From DASPWW01 sp963803425 (GTDB taxonomy: Bacteria > Actinomycetota > Thermoleophilia > Solirubrobacterales > 70-9), in the NCBI GenBank assembly GCA_963803425.1, contig CAWDMA010000001.1:1240001-1304000 (forward strand): 64,000 nt of DNA, given 5' to 3'. The notes under the pieces were generated by a model, which saw only the letters and a list, made by a program, of their open reading frames with translations, was not told the origin of the DNA and searched no databases. Of the stretch, positions 26,409 to 35,362 are shown one piece after another (the stretch's first letter is position 1; the number at the start of each line of letters is the position of its first letter). Made by a program: the position numbers and the translations under genes.

Positions 26409-26848
26409 CAGGCCGGCCTGACCTCGCCCCGGGCGACGGGCTTCTCCAGCTGATCCCAGTCGATCGCGATCCGGGCCGGGTCCGATCGATCGATCCTCAG
26501 CGGCAGCTCCATCCCCGGTGACACGCCGGCCCAGCTCGGGACGAGGTAGTCGTTCGTGACCCGGTAGGGCTCGCGGAAGGTGGTGTGCACCTCGAGATCG
26601 ACGTCGAGGTTGAACCACTGTGCGGCTCGGGCAGGGACCCCCATCCCTTTCACGATTCCCTTCCCGGGCTCGCCCTGCTGAAGCAGCTCCGAGGACTGGC
26701 TGTCCTTGAGCTGATTGAGCTGCGCGCCCGCCGCCTTGAGCTGGTCCGGCGCCTGCTTCAGCATCTCGCGCATACCCGGGGCGTTCGAGCTCTTCTTCAG
26801 CTCGTTCGCCTGCTTGGTCAGGTTGCGAATGTCCTTGAACATCCCCAT
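26408..26848 (-). CDS. Conserved hypothetical protein with N-terminal helix and C-terminal beta domain
   Basis: 146 aa. Ribosome site GGGAGG precedes ATG 26848. Residues 1-60 are helical and charged (MGMFKDIRNLTKQANELKKSS... KAAGAQLNQLKDSQSSELL). Residues 60-140 resemble a domain common in actinobacterial proteins of unknown role, with GKGIVKGMGVPARAAQWFNLDVDLEVHTTFREPYRVTNDYLVP and ending PARIAIDWDQL. No signal peptide or membrane segment. Divergent from cmk and overlapping the cupin gene. Function not recognised. Confidence 0.75.
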   Translation of the reverse strand: MGMFKDIRNLTKQANELKKSSNAPGMREMLKQAPDQLKAAGAQLNQLKDSQSSELLQQGEPGKGIVKGMGVPARAAQWFNLDVDLEVHTTFREPYRVTNDYLVPSWAGVSPGMELPLRIDRSDPARIAIDWDQLEKPVARGEVRPA

Positions 26849-26902
26849 CGGGTGCCTCCCTTCAAGCGTGACTTGCCGCCCGGACTGTATCGACGCGCGG
26901 GC

Positions 26903-26914
26903 TAGGCTGGGCCG
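26903..26914 (+). promoter_or_regulatory. -10 box of cmk operon, leaderless
   Basis: TAGGCT at 26903-26908, 6 bases before GTG 26915; no ribosome site. Confidence 0.5.
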
Positions 26915-27553
26915 GTGCTGATCGCGATCGACGGCCCCTCCGGGGCCGGCAAGTCCACCCTCGCCCGAGCTGTCGCCGACGAGCTCGGGTTCACCTACCT
27001 CGACTCCGGTGCGATGTACCGATGCGTGGCGCTGGTCGCGCGGCACGAGGGCGTCCCCCTCGACGACGGCGAGGCGCTCGGCGAGCTCGCCGGCCGGCTC
27101 GTGATCGATCCGCGTCCTGGCCGGGTGACGCTGGACGGAGAGAACGTGACCGAGGCGATCCGCACGCCCGCGGTCGCCGAGGCGGCCTCGAAGGTGTCCG
27201 TGCACTCTGCGGTCCGCGATGCGATGGTGGCGCGCCAGCGGGCCCTGATCGCCACCGGCCGGTACGTCGCGGAGGGTCGCGACATCGGGACCGTGGTGGC
27301 GCCCGACGCGGAGCTGAAGATCTTCCTGACCGCGAGCGACTCCGAGCGCGCCCGGCGGCGGGCGGCGCAGACCGGGCAGTCGGTGGCGGAGGTGGAGGCC
27401 GCGCAGCGCGAGCGCGACGACCGCGACCGCGACCGCACCGTCGCCCCGCTGCGGCGGGCGGATGACGCGGTCGACCTCGACACCACCGACCTCTCGGCGA
27501 AGGAGGTGGCGGATCGCGTCGTCGCGCTCGCCCGCGAGCGGGGGGTCGCGTGA
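26915..27553 (+). CDS. cmk: Cytidylate kinase
   Basis: Phosphorylates CMP/dCMP using ATP. 212 aa, usual length. Begins at GTG immediately before LIAIDGPSGAGKSTLARAVADELGFTYLDSGAMYR, which contains the P-loop and the YLDSGAMYR substrate motif; GRDIGTVVAPDAELKIFLTA and the ARRRAAQ LID region follow. Overlaps der by 4 bases, a common gene pair. Probably leaderless. Confidence 0.95.
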   Translation: MLIAIDGPSGAGKSTLARAVADELGFTYLDSGAMYRCVALVARHEGVPLDDGEALGELAGRLVIDPRPGRVTLDGENVTEAIRTPAVAEAASKVSVHSAVRDAMVARQRALIATGRYVAEGRDIGTVVAPDAELKIFLTASDSERARRRAAQTGQSVAEVEAAQRERDDRDRDRTVAPLRRADDAVDLDTTDLSAKEVADRVVALARERGVA

Positions 27554-28980
27554 GCGCGACCGCCGACGGCCTCCCGCAGGTGGCGGTGGTCGGGTTCCCG
27601 AACGTCGGGAAGAGCACCCTGGTCAACCGGCTGGCCGGGGGGCGGGAGGCCGTCGTGCACGCGGAGGCGGGGGTGACTCGCGATCGAAAGCGGATCGAGT
27701 GCGAGTGGAACGGGGCCCGGTTCGCGCTCGTCGACACCGGCGGGGTTGACCTGTCAGCCGGAGACGAGCTGTCCCGGGCGGTCCAGGAGCAGTCCCGCGC
27801 CGCGATCGCGGAGGCGGACGCCGTCGTCCTCGTCGTCGACGCGCGAGCCGGCCTTCGCCCCGGCGACGCGGAGCTCGCCGCGGTCCTGCGCGGCGCCGAG
27901 ATCCCGGTGGTGGTCGTCGCCAACAAGATCGACCGGCCCGCCGACGAGTACATGGCGGCCGAGTTCCACAAGCTCGGTCTCGGGGCGCCGCACGCGGTCT
28001 CGGCCGCGCACGGGCACGGCACCGGCGATCTGCTCGACGCGGTCGCGGCGATCGCGAGCGACGTCGACGTCGAGCCGCCGGGCGACGCGGCCGTGCGGAT
28101 CGCGATCATCGGGCGACCGAACGTCGGCAAATCCTCGCTCCTGAACGCGTTCCTGGGCGCCGAGCGCGTGATCGTCTCCGATCGGGCCGGGACCACCCGG
28201 GACGCGATCGACACCGCGATCGAGGTCGACGGCCGCTCCGTCGTGCTCGTCGACACGGCGGGCCTGCGCCGGCGCGCAAGGATCGCAGGGACGGTCGCCT
28301 ACTACGCCCAGCTCCGCTCCGAGCGGGCCGCGGAGCGCGCCGACGTCGCGATCGTCGTCTGCGATGCGTCGGAGGGGCTCGCCGCGGACGATCTGCGCGC
28401 TGCCGAGCTCGCGATGCGGAGCGGCTGCGCCACCGTCGTCGCCCTGAACAAGTGGGACGTCGGCCAGGTGGATCTCGGTGATGCCGCCGCGCGCCTGCAC
28501 AAGCGCCTCCGGCTGCGGCCGCCGATCGTGGTCTGCTCGGCCGCCACCAGCCGCGGCATCCCGGAGCTGCTCGCGACGGCGCTCGGACTGGCCGAGCGGC
28601 GCGCCGACCGAATCCCAACGCCGGAGCTGAACCGGCTGCTGCAGGACGTCGTCGCAACCACCCCGCCGCCCTCGCGGCGCGGCGGCAAGCGCCTGCGGCT
28701 CTACTACATAGCCGAGGTCGGGACCGCCCCGCCCAGATTCGCGATTCAGGTCAACGACCGGCGGCTGATCGTCCGCGACTGGGCGTACCACCTCGAGAAC
28801 CGGATCCGTGCTGCGTACGGGCTCGACGGCGTTCCGGTGATCATCGACTTCGTGCCGCACACCACGAGACGGCCGTCCCCCACTGAACCCGGCCGCGCCC
28901 GGACGGGCGATGGTGCGCGGCGACGAACGTCGCCGCGTCAGGCCGGTCGCCGTGCTGACGGAGGCGGCGGCCGCCAATGA
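27550..28980 (+). CDS. der: Ribosome-biogenesis GTPase Der (EngA)
   Basis: Double GTPase needed for 50S subunit assembly. 476 aa. First G domain: GFPNVGKST (15-23), DTGG, NKID; second G domain: GRPNVGKSS (about 187-195), DTAGLRRRARI, NKWD; C-terminal KH-like domain ending PVIIDF. An additional basic tail of about 45 residues (RARTGDGARRR...GGGGRQ) follows the KH domain. Overlaps cmk and the DUF3352 gene by 4 bases each. Confidence 0.96.
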   Translation: MSATADGLPQVAVVGFPNVGKSTLVNRLAGGREAVVHAEAGVTRDRKRIECEWNGARFALVDTGGVDLSAGDELSRAVQEQSRAAIAEADAVVLVVDARAGLRPGDAELAAVLRGAEIPVVVVANKIDRPADEYMAAEFHKLGLGAPHAVSAAHGHGTGDLLDAVAAIASDVDVEPPGDAAVRIAIIGRPNVGKSSLLNAFLGAERVIVSDRAGTTRDAIDTAIEVDGRSVVLVDTAGLRRRARIAGTVAYYAQLRSERAAERADVAIVVCDASEGLAADDLRAAELAMRSGCATVVALNKWDVGQVDLGDAAARLHKRLRLRPPIVVCSAATSRGIPELLATALGLAERRADRIPTPELNRLLQDVVATTPPPSRRGGKRLRLYYIAEVGTAPPRFAIQVNDRRLIVRDWAYHLENRIRAAYGLDGVPVIIDFVPHTTRRPSPTEPGRARTGDGARRRTSPRQAGRRADGGGGRQ

Positions 28981-30728
28981 CCAGGGTCCAAAACCTGCGG
29001 TGGTCCCTGCGGCGGCGGATCAGGCGAGCCCGGTACGCCGCGGAGGACGCGGCCTACACGGCGCGGCGCGCCACCAGGCGCGGGACCTGGGGGGTGTCCA
29101 GGCGGTGGTGGGCGATGTCCTCGGAGGTCCGCACCCTGATCATCGGGGCGGGAGTCGCGGTGGTCGCGGTGGTCGCGGTCGTCGTGCTCGTGATCCCGAA
29201 CCTGCCGTGCCGGGCGCCGCTCGGCGACCAGTGCGCCCCCCCGGACGACGCGATCGAGCTCGTTCCCGCCGACGCCGCCGCGTACGCCCATCTCGACACC
29301 GACCCCAGCAGCGAGCAGTACGAGCAGGCGGCCGCCCTCGCGAAGCGTCTCCCGATCGTCACCGGCCGTCTGATCCGGGCGCTGCCCCAGCCTGCCGGGA
29401 CGCGGCTGTCCTACGCGCACGACGTCGCTTCGTGGCTCGGCGGCCAGGCGGCGCTCGCCCTGGTCCCGGCCGGCACAGGCAGCCCCCGCGCGGTCGCGCT
29501 GCTCGCGGTGGGGGACGAGGATGGCGCCGCGGCGTTTGCGAAGCAGATCACCGGCGAGGACGCGCGCACCCGGACCCGGAACGGCGCCGAGGTGGAGCTG
29601 GGTCGGGGCACCGCGGTCGCTCGCCTGCAGGGGTTCCTGGTCGCCGGGCCGCCGGCCGCGGTTGCCGAGGTGATCGGGACCGCGAAGGGGGGCGAGTCGC
29701 TGCTCGACTCCGATCCGGCCCGGGAGGCGATCGACTCGCTTCCTGCCGATCGCTTCGCGCAGCTGTACCTGTCCCCGAGTGGCGCGGGCGACCTGCTCGC
29801 GCCCGGCGAGCCGCTCGGCTCGTTCGAGGTGTTCGTGAACGCCGGCGCTACCCGAGGTGCTGCCGCGGCGCTGGTCGCCGAGTCCGGTGCGCTCGAGCTC
29901 ACCGTGCACAGCGTGATCGACCCCGACCGCGCCGAGGGGAGTCCGGGCTTCTTCGCCGCGCTGCCTGAGTTCAAGCCGAGCCTGGGCGGGGAGGTGAGCG
30001 AGAACGCGCTTGCCTATCTCGCGCTCGGGGACCCTGCTGCGAGCCTCGGCGGGCTGCTCGCCCAGGCGCGGGCCGGGGCACCCGGGCTGGCGGCAGCCTT
30101 CGACGATCTCGGGAAGCGGCTGCGCCGCTCCGGGATCGACATCGATGGCGACCTGCTCTCGCTGCTCACCTCGGAGGTGGCGATCGCGATCGAGCCCGGT
30201 CGCGGCGGCCCGGGCGATCTCTCCGGCGTCCCCTACCTGACCTTGATCGCCGGGGAGGTGGACGCCGACGAAGCGACCGCTGCGCTCGATCGCCTGCAGG
30301 GGCCGATCGCGCGGGCGCTGGCCGGGGGAGCCGGAGCGCCGGTCTTCTCGGAGACGGAGGTGAAAGGGATCACCGTGCGCAGCCTGCAGGTCTCCAACGC
30401 CGTCGACCTCTCGTACGCGATCGTCGACGACGACCTGGTCGTCAGCACCGATCCGCGCGGGGTAGCGAAGGTGGCCGCGGACGGCTCATCGGTGACCGAT
30501 TCGGCTCGGTTCGATGTGGCGACGTCGGGGTTCCCGGACGATCTCACCGGCCTGCTGTACCTGAACGTCAACGACCTGCTCGGCCTGGCCGAGCAGGCGG
30601 GCCTGCAGGCGGACCCCTCGTACGCCCTGTTCAGGGACGAGTTCCGGGCGCTGGAGGCGCTCGGCCTCGCGGTCGAGCGGGGCGACGATCAGCTCGACAC
30701 GACGATCAGGCTTGCGGTGCGCGGGTAA
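28977..30728 (+). CDS. DUF3352 membrane-anchored protein
   Basis: 583 aa. A basic cytoplasmic N-terminus of about 50 residues (RWSLRRRIRRARYAAEDAAY) precedes one membrane segment (VRTLIIGAGVAVVAVVAVVVLVIPNL, about 51-77); the rest is outside. The exterior matches the DUF3352 pattern: LVPADAAAYAHLDTDP at its start, repeated alpha/beta units, and late PDDLTGLLYLNVNDLLGLAEQAG. Function unknown in the family; no catalytic motif visible. Last gene of the cmk-der group by overlap. Confidence 0.85.
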   Translation: MTRVQNLRWSLRRRIRRARYAAEDAAYTARRATRRGTWGVSRRWWAMSSEVRTLIIGAGVAVVAVVAVVVLVIPNLPCRAPLGDQCAPPDDAIELVPADAAAYAHLDTDPSSEQYEQAAALAKRLPIVTGRLIRALPQPAGTRLSYAHDVASWLGGQAALALVPAGTGSPRAVALLAVGDEDGAAAFAKQITGEDARTRTRNGAEVELGRGTAVARLQGFLVAGPPAAVAEVIGTAKGGESLLDSDPAREAIDSLPADRFAQLYLSPSGAGDLLAPGEPLGSFEVFVNAGATRGAAAALVAESGALELTVHSVIDPDRAEGSPGFFAALPEFKPSLGGEVSENALAYLALGDPAASLGGLLAQARAGAPGLAAAFDDLGKRLRRSGIDIDGDLLSLLTSEVAIAIEPGRGGPGDLSGVPYLTLIAGEVDADEATAALDRLQGPIARALAGGAGAPVFSETEVKGITVRSLQVSNAVDLSYAIVDDDLVVSTDPRGVAKVAADGSSVTDSARFDVATSGFPDDLTGLLYLNVNDLLGLAEQAGLQADPSYALFRDEFRALEALGLAVERGDDQLDTTIRLAVRG

Positions 30729-30764
30729 CGCAACCCGGCGCCAGATCGTTAGGATCCCTGATAT

Positions 30765-32027
30765 ATGAGCGAGACGCGCGAGCTGGGCCCGAACGAGTAC
30801 CTGTTCACCTCGGAGTCGGTGACAGAGGGCCACCCCGACAAGATCTGCGACCAGATCTCCGACGGGGTGCTGGATGCCGTGATGGCCTCGGATCCGACCG
30901 GTCGGGTCGCCTGCGAGGTCCTCGTCAACACCGGCCTGGTCGTGGTCTCCGGCGAGATCACGACCGAGACCTACGTCGACATCCCGAAGATCGCGCGCGG
31001 GACGATCGAGAAGATCGGGTACGACGACCCTCGCTACGGCTTCGACCACAAGGCGTGCGCGGTTCTGACCGCGATCGACGAGCAGTCCCCCGACATCGCC
31101 CAGGGCGTCGACAAGGGGCAGGAGCAGCGCGAGGGCGGCTCCGATGACGAGCTCGACTCCGCCGGCGCCGGCGACCAGGGGATGATGTTCGGGTACGCGA
31201 CCCGGGAGACGAAGGCGCTGATGCCGATGCCGATCCAGGTCGCCCACCAGCTCGCCCGCCAGCTCGCCGACGTCCGCAAGGCCGACGTGGTCCCGTACCT
31301 CGGCCCCGACGGCAAGACCCAGGTCACGGTCCGGTACGAGAACGACCGCCCGGTGGAGATCTGCAAGGTGCTGATCTCGACCCAGCACCGTCCCGAGGCC
31401 GGGGAGCAGATGATCCGGAACGACCTGTGGGAGCACGTCGTCGAGCCGGTCCTGCACGCCGACTACAAGGAGTTGTTCACCGAGGCGGAGCTGCTCGCGA
31501 ACCTGATGGTGAACCCGACCGGGAAGTTCGTGATCGGCGGGCCCGTCGGCGACGCCGGCCTCACCGGCCGCAAGATCATCGTCGACACCTACGGCGGCGC
31601 CGCCCGCCACGGCGGCGGCGCGTTCTCGGGCAAGGACCCCTCCAAGGTCGACCGCTCCGCCGCGTACGCCGCCCGGTACGTCGCCAAGAACGTGGTCGCC
31701 GCGAGGCTCGCGGACCGGTGCGAGGTCCAGGTCGCGTACGCGATCGGCATCGCCCGTCCCTTGTCGGTGATGGTGCACAGCTTCGGCACCGGCAAGCTCG
31801 CCGATCACGAGATCGCGAAGCTCGTCGACGAGCACTTCGACCTTCGCCCCGCGGCATTCCGCCGCTACCTCGACCTGCACCGGCCGATCTTCCAGAAGAC
31901 CGCCGCGTACGGCCACTTCGGGCGCGAGGACTCGAGCTTCACGTGGGAGCGCACCGATCGCGCCGACGCCCTGCGGGAGGCGGCCGGGCTGAAGCCCGGC
32001 GCCGGGTCTCAGGTCCCGCAGGCGTAG
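30765..32027 (+). CDS. metK: S-adenosylmethionine synthase
   Basis: Makes SAM from Met and ATP. 420 aa. LFTSESVTEGHPDKICDQISD (14-32), GAGDQGMMFGYA (about 139), and GGGAFSGKDPSKVDRSAAYAAR (about 285) are the family signatures. A TAGGAT box at 30750-30755 lies 9 bases before ATG and there is no ribosome site, so the 5' leader is nearly absent. This also leaves no room for a SAM riboswitch. Faces the tail of a minus-strand methyltransferase gene. Confidence 0.97.
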   Translation: MSETRELGPNEYLFTSESVTEGHPDKICDQISDGVLDAVMASDPTGRVACEVLVNTGLVVVSGEITTETYVDIPKIARGTIEKIGYDDPRYGFDHKACAVLTAIDEQSPDIAQGVDKGQEQREGGSDDELDSAGAGDQGMMFGYATRETKALMPMPIQVAHQLARQLADVRKADVVPYLGPDGKTQVTVRYENDRPVEICKVLISTQHRPEAGEQMIRNDLWEHVVEPVLHADYKELFTEAELLANLMVNPTGKFVIGGPVGDAGLTGRKIIVDTYGGAARHGGGAFSGKDPSKVDRSAAYAARYVAKNVVAARLADRCEVQVAYAIGIARPLSVMVHSFGTGKLADHEIAKLVDEHFDLRPAAFRRYLDLHRPIFQKTAAYGHFGREDSSFTWERTDRADALREAAGLKPGAGSQVPQA

Positions 32028-32040
32028 CTCCGGGCCGCGG

Positions 32041-33096
32041 TCAGCCCGGCGGGCGCCGCATCACGACCAGGTCCTGGTGCCCCATCAGGCCGCGCTCCGC
32101 GTACTCGACGACGTCGAGGTGCTTGGACCACTCCCGCGTCGTGTACTCGCGGGTCTGGTAGGTGGCGCGGTAGTACCCGGACGGGGCGACGCCGTCGAGG
32201 CGATGGTCGACGTCGGCGTCCGCGATCCCGCGAACCGACAGCTCGATCGCCCTGCGCGCACGTCGGATCGGATTGCGGATTCGCGCCCGCCCGTGACGCG
32301 CCCGGGTGAGCGCGTACGCACCGTTCACGGACGCCAGCAGCAGCCCGCCCGGCGCCAGGATCCTGCGCAGCTCGCCCAGCCACTCGAGCTGGCCGCGCCG
32401 GGCGAGGTGGGTGAACACCGAGCACCCGATGATCACGTCGATCCCGTCGTCGGGGTAGGGGAGCGGCGGCGAGGGTGCGCTCACCTCGAACTCGGCGCCG
32501 GGGAGGTTCCGCGTGCACCACTCGACGGCCTCCGCGTCGATGTCGCACCCCCGCACCCGGGTGAACTCGGCGTCGATCAGGTGGCGCGTGAACCGTCCGC
32601 ACCCGCATCCCCAGTCGAGCACCCGGGCCGCAGAGCCGAGGTCGGTGTGCCGGTCGATCTGCTCGGCGAGGTCCGTGAACCCCTTCAGGCCCTGGGTCCT
32701 GAACACCGGGCCCGACACCGCCGACACCCGCTCGGCGAGCTCCGGGGGCGGGAGCGGCGCTGCGTCCAGCGACGGGGGGCGAACGAAGGTGGCGAGCCGC
32801 GCCCGGGCCCGGCCGCCGGCGAAGCCGACCAGCTCGACCAGGGAAGTCCCGTCGAGCGCGACCGGGATCCGTGCGGCGAATCCCGACGCCCCCGCTCCGG
32901 GCACGTTCGGAAGCGCCTCGGTGACATCGGGGCGGGCGATCCCGGAGGCCGCCTCGGCCTCGTTCCCTTCCCACCGCGCCCGAATCGAATCGAAGGGCCC
33001 CGACTGCGGCAGCAGCATCCAGCCGTACAGGAGGACCCCGTCGTCCGCGTACTCGACCTCGTCCAGGCTGCCCGCTGCGGGCTCGAGCGCGTTCAT
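32041..33096 (-). CDS. SAM-dependent class I methyltransferase
   Basis: 351 aa. Residues 15-125 look like a beta-sandwich (GVLLYGWMLLPQSGPFDSI...FAARIPV). The methyltransferase core starts near 155 with motif I VLDWGCGCGRFTRHL, then CDIDAEAVEWC, IIGCSVFTHLARRGQLEWLGELRRILAPGGLLLASVNG. A C-terminal region ends in WSKHLDVVEYAERGLMGHQDLVVMRR. Similar two-part proteins occur in glycan or O-antigen loci, but nothing here fixes the substrate. Divergent from priA with overlapping -10 boxes. Confidence 0.85.
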   Translation of the reverse strand: MNALEPAAGSLDEVEYADDGVLLYGWMLLPQSGPFDSIRARWEGNEAEAASGIARPDVTEALPNVPGAGASGFAARIPVALDGTSLVELVGFAGGRARARLATFVRPPSLDAAPLPPPELAERVSAVSGPVFRTQGLKGFTDLAEQIDRHTDLGSAARVLDWGCGCGRFTRHLIDAEFTRVRGCDIDAEAVEWCTRNLPGAEFEVSAPSPPLPYPDDGIDVIIGCSVFTHLARRGQLEWLGELRRILAPGGLLLASVNGAYALTRARHGRARIRNPIRRARRAIELSVRGIADADVDHRLDGVAPSGYYRATYQTREYTTREWSKHLDVVEYAERGLMGHQDLVVMRRPPG

Positions 33097-33105
33097 CCGC
33101 GGCCG

Positions 33106-33115
33106 AGCCTACGCT
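33106..33115. promoter_or_regulatory. Overlapping divergent -10 boxes, priA and methyltransferase
   Basis: Plus strand TACGCT at 33110-33115, GACCCG, then GTG 33122. Minus strand TAGGCT (33111-33106), 9 bases, then ATG 33096. The boxes share the TA at 33110-33111, so only one polymerase can bind at a time. Confidence 0.5.
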
Positions 33116-33121
33116 GACCCG

Positions 33122-35284
33122 GTGACGATCGCGAAGGTCGAGCCGCTCACCACCGCCCGTGCGCTGAGGGGGCCGTTCGACTATCTCCTCCCTGTCGCGA
33201 TGGACGGGGTCGGGGTGGGGAGCGTGCTGCTGGTGCCCTTCGGCCGCCGCCGCGTGCTCGGCGTCGTCGTCGGCATCGCGGAGTCGAGCGAGCTGCCGCC
33301 GGAGCGGCTCGCGGAGCCGATCGAGGCGCTCGAGGCCGGCGTCCCGGCGGAGCTCGTCCGGCTCGGTCTGTGGGCGGGCCGGGAGTACTGCTCGACGCCC
33401 GCCCGCGGCCTCGGGCTGGTGCTGCCGCCGGGGACCGGGGCCGCCGGGCAGCGGGTTCGGGCGCGGCGCGAGCTGCGCGCCGAGCTCACCGCAGCCGGCC
33501 GCGCGGCACTCGCCGGCGGGGTCCGGCTGGGTCCGCGCCAGCGCGAGGCGCTCGAGGCGCTGGCGGCGGGCGGCGAGGCGGCGGGCGATCGCGCCACGCT
33601 GCACCGGCTCGAGGCGCGGGGCCTGGTCGCTCTGCGCGAGGTGGAGGTGGGCCGGCGGCCGGCGACGGCGTCGATCGGCGAGCCGGCGCGGCCCGTGCGG
33701 CTGCGCGCAGAGCAGGAGCGGGCCGTGGCGCGGGTCGCCGCGGGCCTCGATGGCGACGGCGCCGAGCTGCTTCTGCACGGCGTCACCGGCTCGGGGAAGA
33801 CCGAGGTCTACCTGGCGGCCGCCGCGGCGGCGCTGGAGCGAGGCCGCGGTGCGATCGTGCTGGTCCCGGAGATCGGGCTCACCCCGCAGACGACCTCCAG
33901 GTTCCGGGATCGGTTCGGCGACGCTGTGGCGCTGCTCCACTCGGGGCTGTCCCCGGGAGAGCGATACGACGAGTGGCGACGGCTGCGGAAAGGCGAGGCG
34001 CGTGTGTGCGTGGGGCCGCGCTCGGCGGCGTTCGCGCCGATCCCCGGACTGGGGCTGGTCGTAGTCGACGAGGAACACGATGCCTCCTACAAGCAGGAGG
34101 GAGACCCCCGGTACGACGCCCGCGACGTCGCCCGGGAACGCGCCGCCCGGTGCGGCGCGGTGCTGCTCGCGGGCACCGCGACGCCGCGGCCGGAGAGCTG
34201 GCACGAGCTGGAGCGGCTGGAGCTTCCACGGCGGGCGGACGGGAGCGAGTTGCCCGCCGCCGACGTGCTCGACATGCGCGGCGGCGATCGCCGCGGCGGG
34301 CCGTTCCATCCCGCGACGCGCGAGGCGCTGCTCGGTCTGCGGGGGGGCGGCGCCGGCGGCAAGGCGATTCTGCTGCTGAACCGGCGCGGATGGGCGCCGT
34401 TCCTGTCGTGCCGCTCCTGCGGGCACGCCTGGGGCTGTGCCGCCTGCGACGTGTCGCTGGTCCTGCACCGCCGAGTGGAGCGACTGGCGTGCCATCACTG
34501 CGGCCACGTGGAGCCGATTCCGGATGCTTGCCCCGAGTGCGGGTCGGTCAGCCTCGCCCGTCACGGGGTGGGCACCGAGCGGCTGGAGCCGCTGCTGCGC
34601 GAGCTCGTCGACCCGCTACCGGTGTTCCGGCTCGACTCCGACAGCGCCGCCGGCGCGGGCGGGCACCTCGAGATCCTTCGCCGGTTCCAGGAGGCCGAGG
34701 GCGGCGTCCTGCTCGGCACCCAGATGGTCGCCAAGGGCCACGACTTCGGTGACGTGGAGCTGAGCGTCGTCCTCGACGCCGACGCGTCGCTGCGCTTCCC
34801 GGACTTCCGCGCGGAGGAGCGCACGTTCGCGCTGATCGCGCAGCTCGCCGGGCGAAGCGGGCGCGGCGCCGCCCGCGGGCGGGTGCTGGTCCAGACGCTG
34901 GCGCCGGACGCGCCCGCAATCGAGGCGGCGGCACGCCACGACGCGGCGGGGTTCCTCGCCGCGGAGCTGGGCCGGCGACGGGCGCTTCGCTACCCGCCCT
35001 TCTCGCATCTGGTTCGGGTGGAGACGGCGGCCGCGGAGCCCACCGCCGCGGAGCGCGCCGCGGGAGCGCTCCGGGACCTGATCGGCGATCGGGTCCCGCC
35101 CGATGTGGAGGTGCTCGGCCCGGCGCCGCGGGTGCGGGTGCGCGGGCGTCACCGACGCCAGGTGCTGCTCAAGTCGCCACGACGCGAGCCTGCTGTCGCG
35201 GCGGTCCGCGAGGCCGTCGAGGCGGCTGCCGCCGAGGGCGTGCTGCGCGGGATCAGCCTCTCAGTCGACGTCGACCCTCAATAG
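33122..35284 (+). CDS. priA: Primosomal replication restart helicase PriA
   Basis: Restarts stalled forks; 3'-5' helicase. 720 aa, full length. 3'BD domain at the N-terminus; Walker A GVTGSGKTEVY (about 220), DEEH box VVVDEEHDASYKQE; zinc-binding cysteines CRSCGHAWGCAACDV...CHHCGHVEPIPDACPECG (about 425-475); helicase motifs GTQMVAKGHDF and QLAGRSGRGAARG. Many mycobacterial-type actinobacteria have a PriA without helicase motifs; this one is intact. Start GTG chosen because it directly follows the TACGCTGACCCG promoter pattern; upstream reading frame is antisense to another gene. Confidence 0.95.
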   Translation: MTIAKVEPLTTARALRGPFDYLLPVAMDGVGVGSVLLVPFGRRRVLGVVVGIAESSELPPERLAEPIEALEAGVPAELVRLGLWAGREYCSTPARGLGLVLPPGTGAAGQRVRARRELRAELTAAGRAALAGGVRLGPRQREALEALAAGGEAAGDRATLHRLEARGLVALREVEVGRRPATASIGEPARPVRLRAEQERAVARVAAGLDGDGAELLLHGVTGSGKTEVYLAAAAAALERGRGAIVLVPEIGLTPQTTSRFRDRFGDAVALLHSGLSPGERYDEWRRLRKGEARVCVGPRSAAFAPIPGLGLVVVDEEHDASYKQEGDPRYDARDVARERAARCGAVLLAGTATPRPESWHELERLELPRRADGSELPAADVLDMRGGDRRGGPFHPATREALLGLRGGGAGGKAILLLNRRGWAPFLSCRSCGHAWGCAACDVSLVLHRRVERLACHHCGHVEPIPDACPECGSVSLARHGVGTERLEPLLRELVDPLPVFRLDSDSAAGAGGHLEILRRFQEAEGGVLLGTQMVAKGHDFGDVELSVVLDADASLRFPDFRAEERTFALIAQLAGRSGRGAARGRVLVQTLAPDAPAIEAAARHDAAGFLAAELGRRRALRYPPFSHLVRVETAAAEPTAAERAAGALRDLIGDRVPPDVEVLGPAPRVRVRGRHRRQVLLKSPRREPAVAAVREAVEAAAAEGVLRGISLSVDVDPQ

Positions 35285-35295
35285 CCCTCGGTGAC

Positions 35296-35332
35296 CGCGC
35301 GACCGCGGACGCGAAGCGGAGCAGGTCGCGCG
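35296..35332 (+). repeat. Hairpin repeat copy R5 between priA and def
   Basis: Arms CGCGCGACC (35296-35304) and GGTCGCGCG (35324-35332), perfect 9 bp, around the core. Flanks GTGAC before and ATTGATTCTGCG after. The def -10 box lies 17 bases downstream. Confidence 0.9.
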
Positions 35333-35349
35333 ATTGATTCTGCGCGACC

Positions 35350-35362
35350 TAGACTTGTGCCC
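35350..35362 (+). promoter_or_regulatory. -10 box of def operon, leaderless
   Basis: TAGACT (35350-35355), 7 bases, then GTG 35363. Confidence 0.5.

Noticed and set aside
30729..30764. SAM riboswitch before metK
   Set aside because: Gap of 36 bases is too short.
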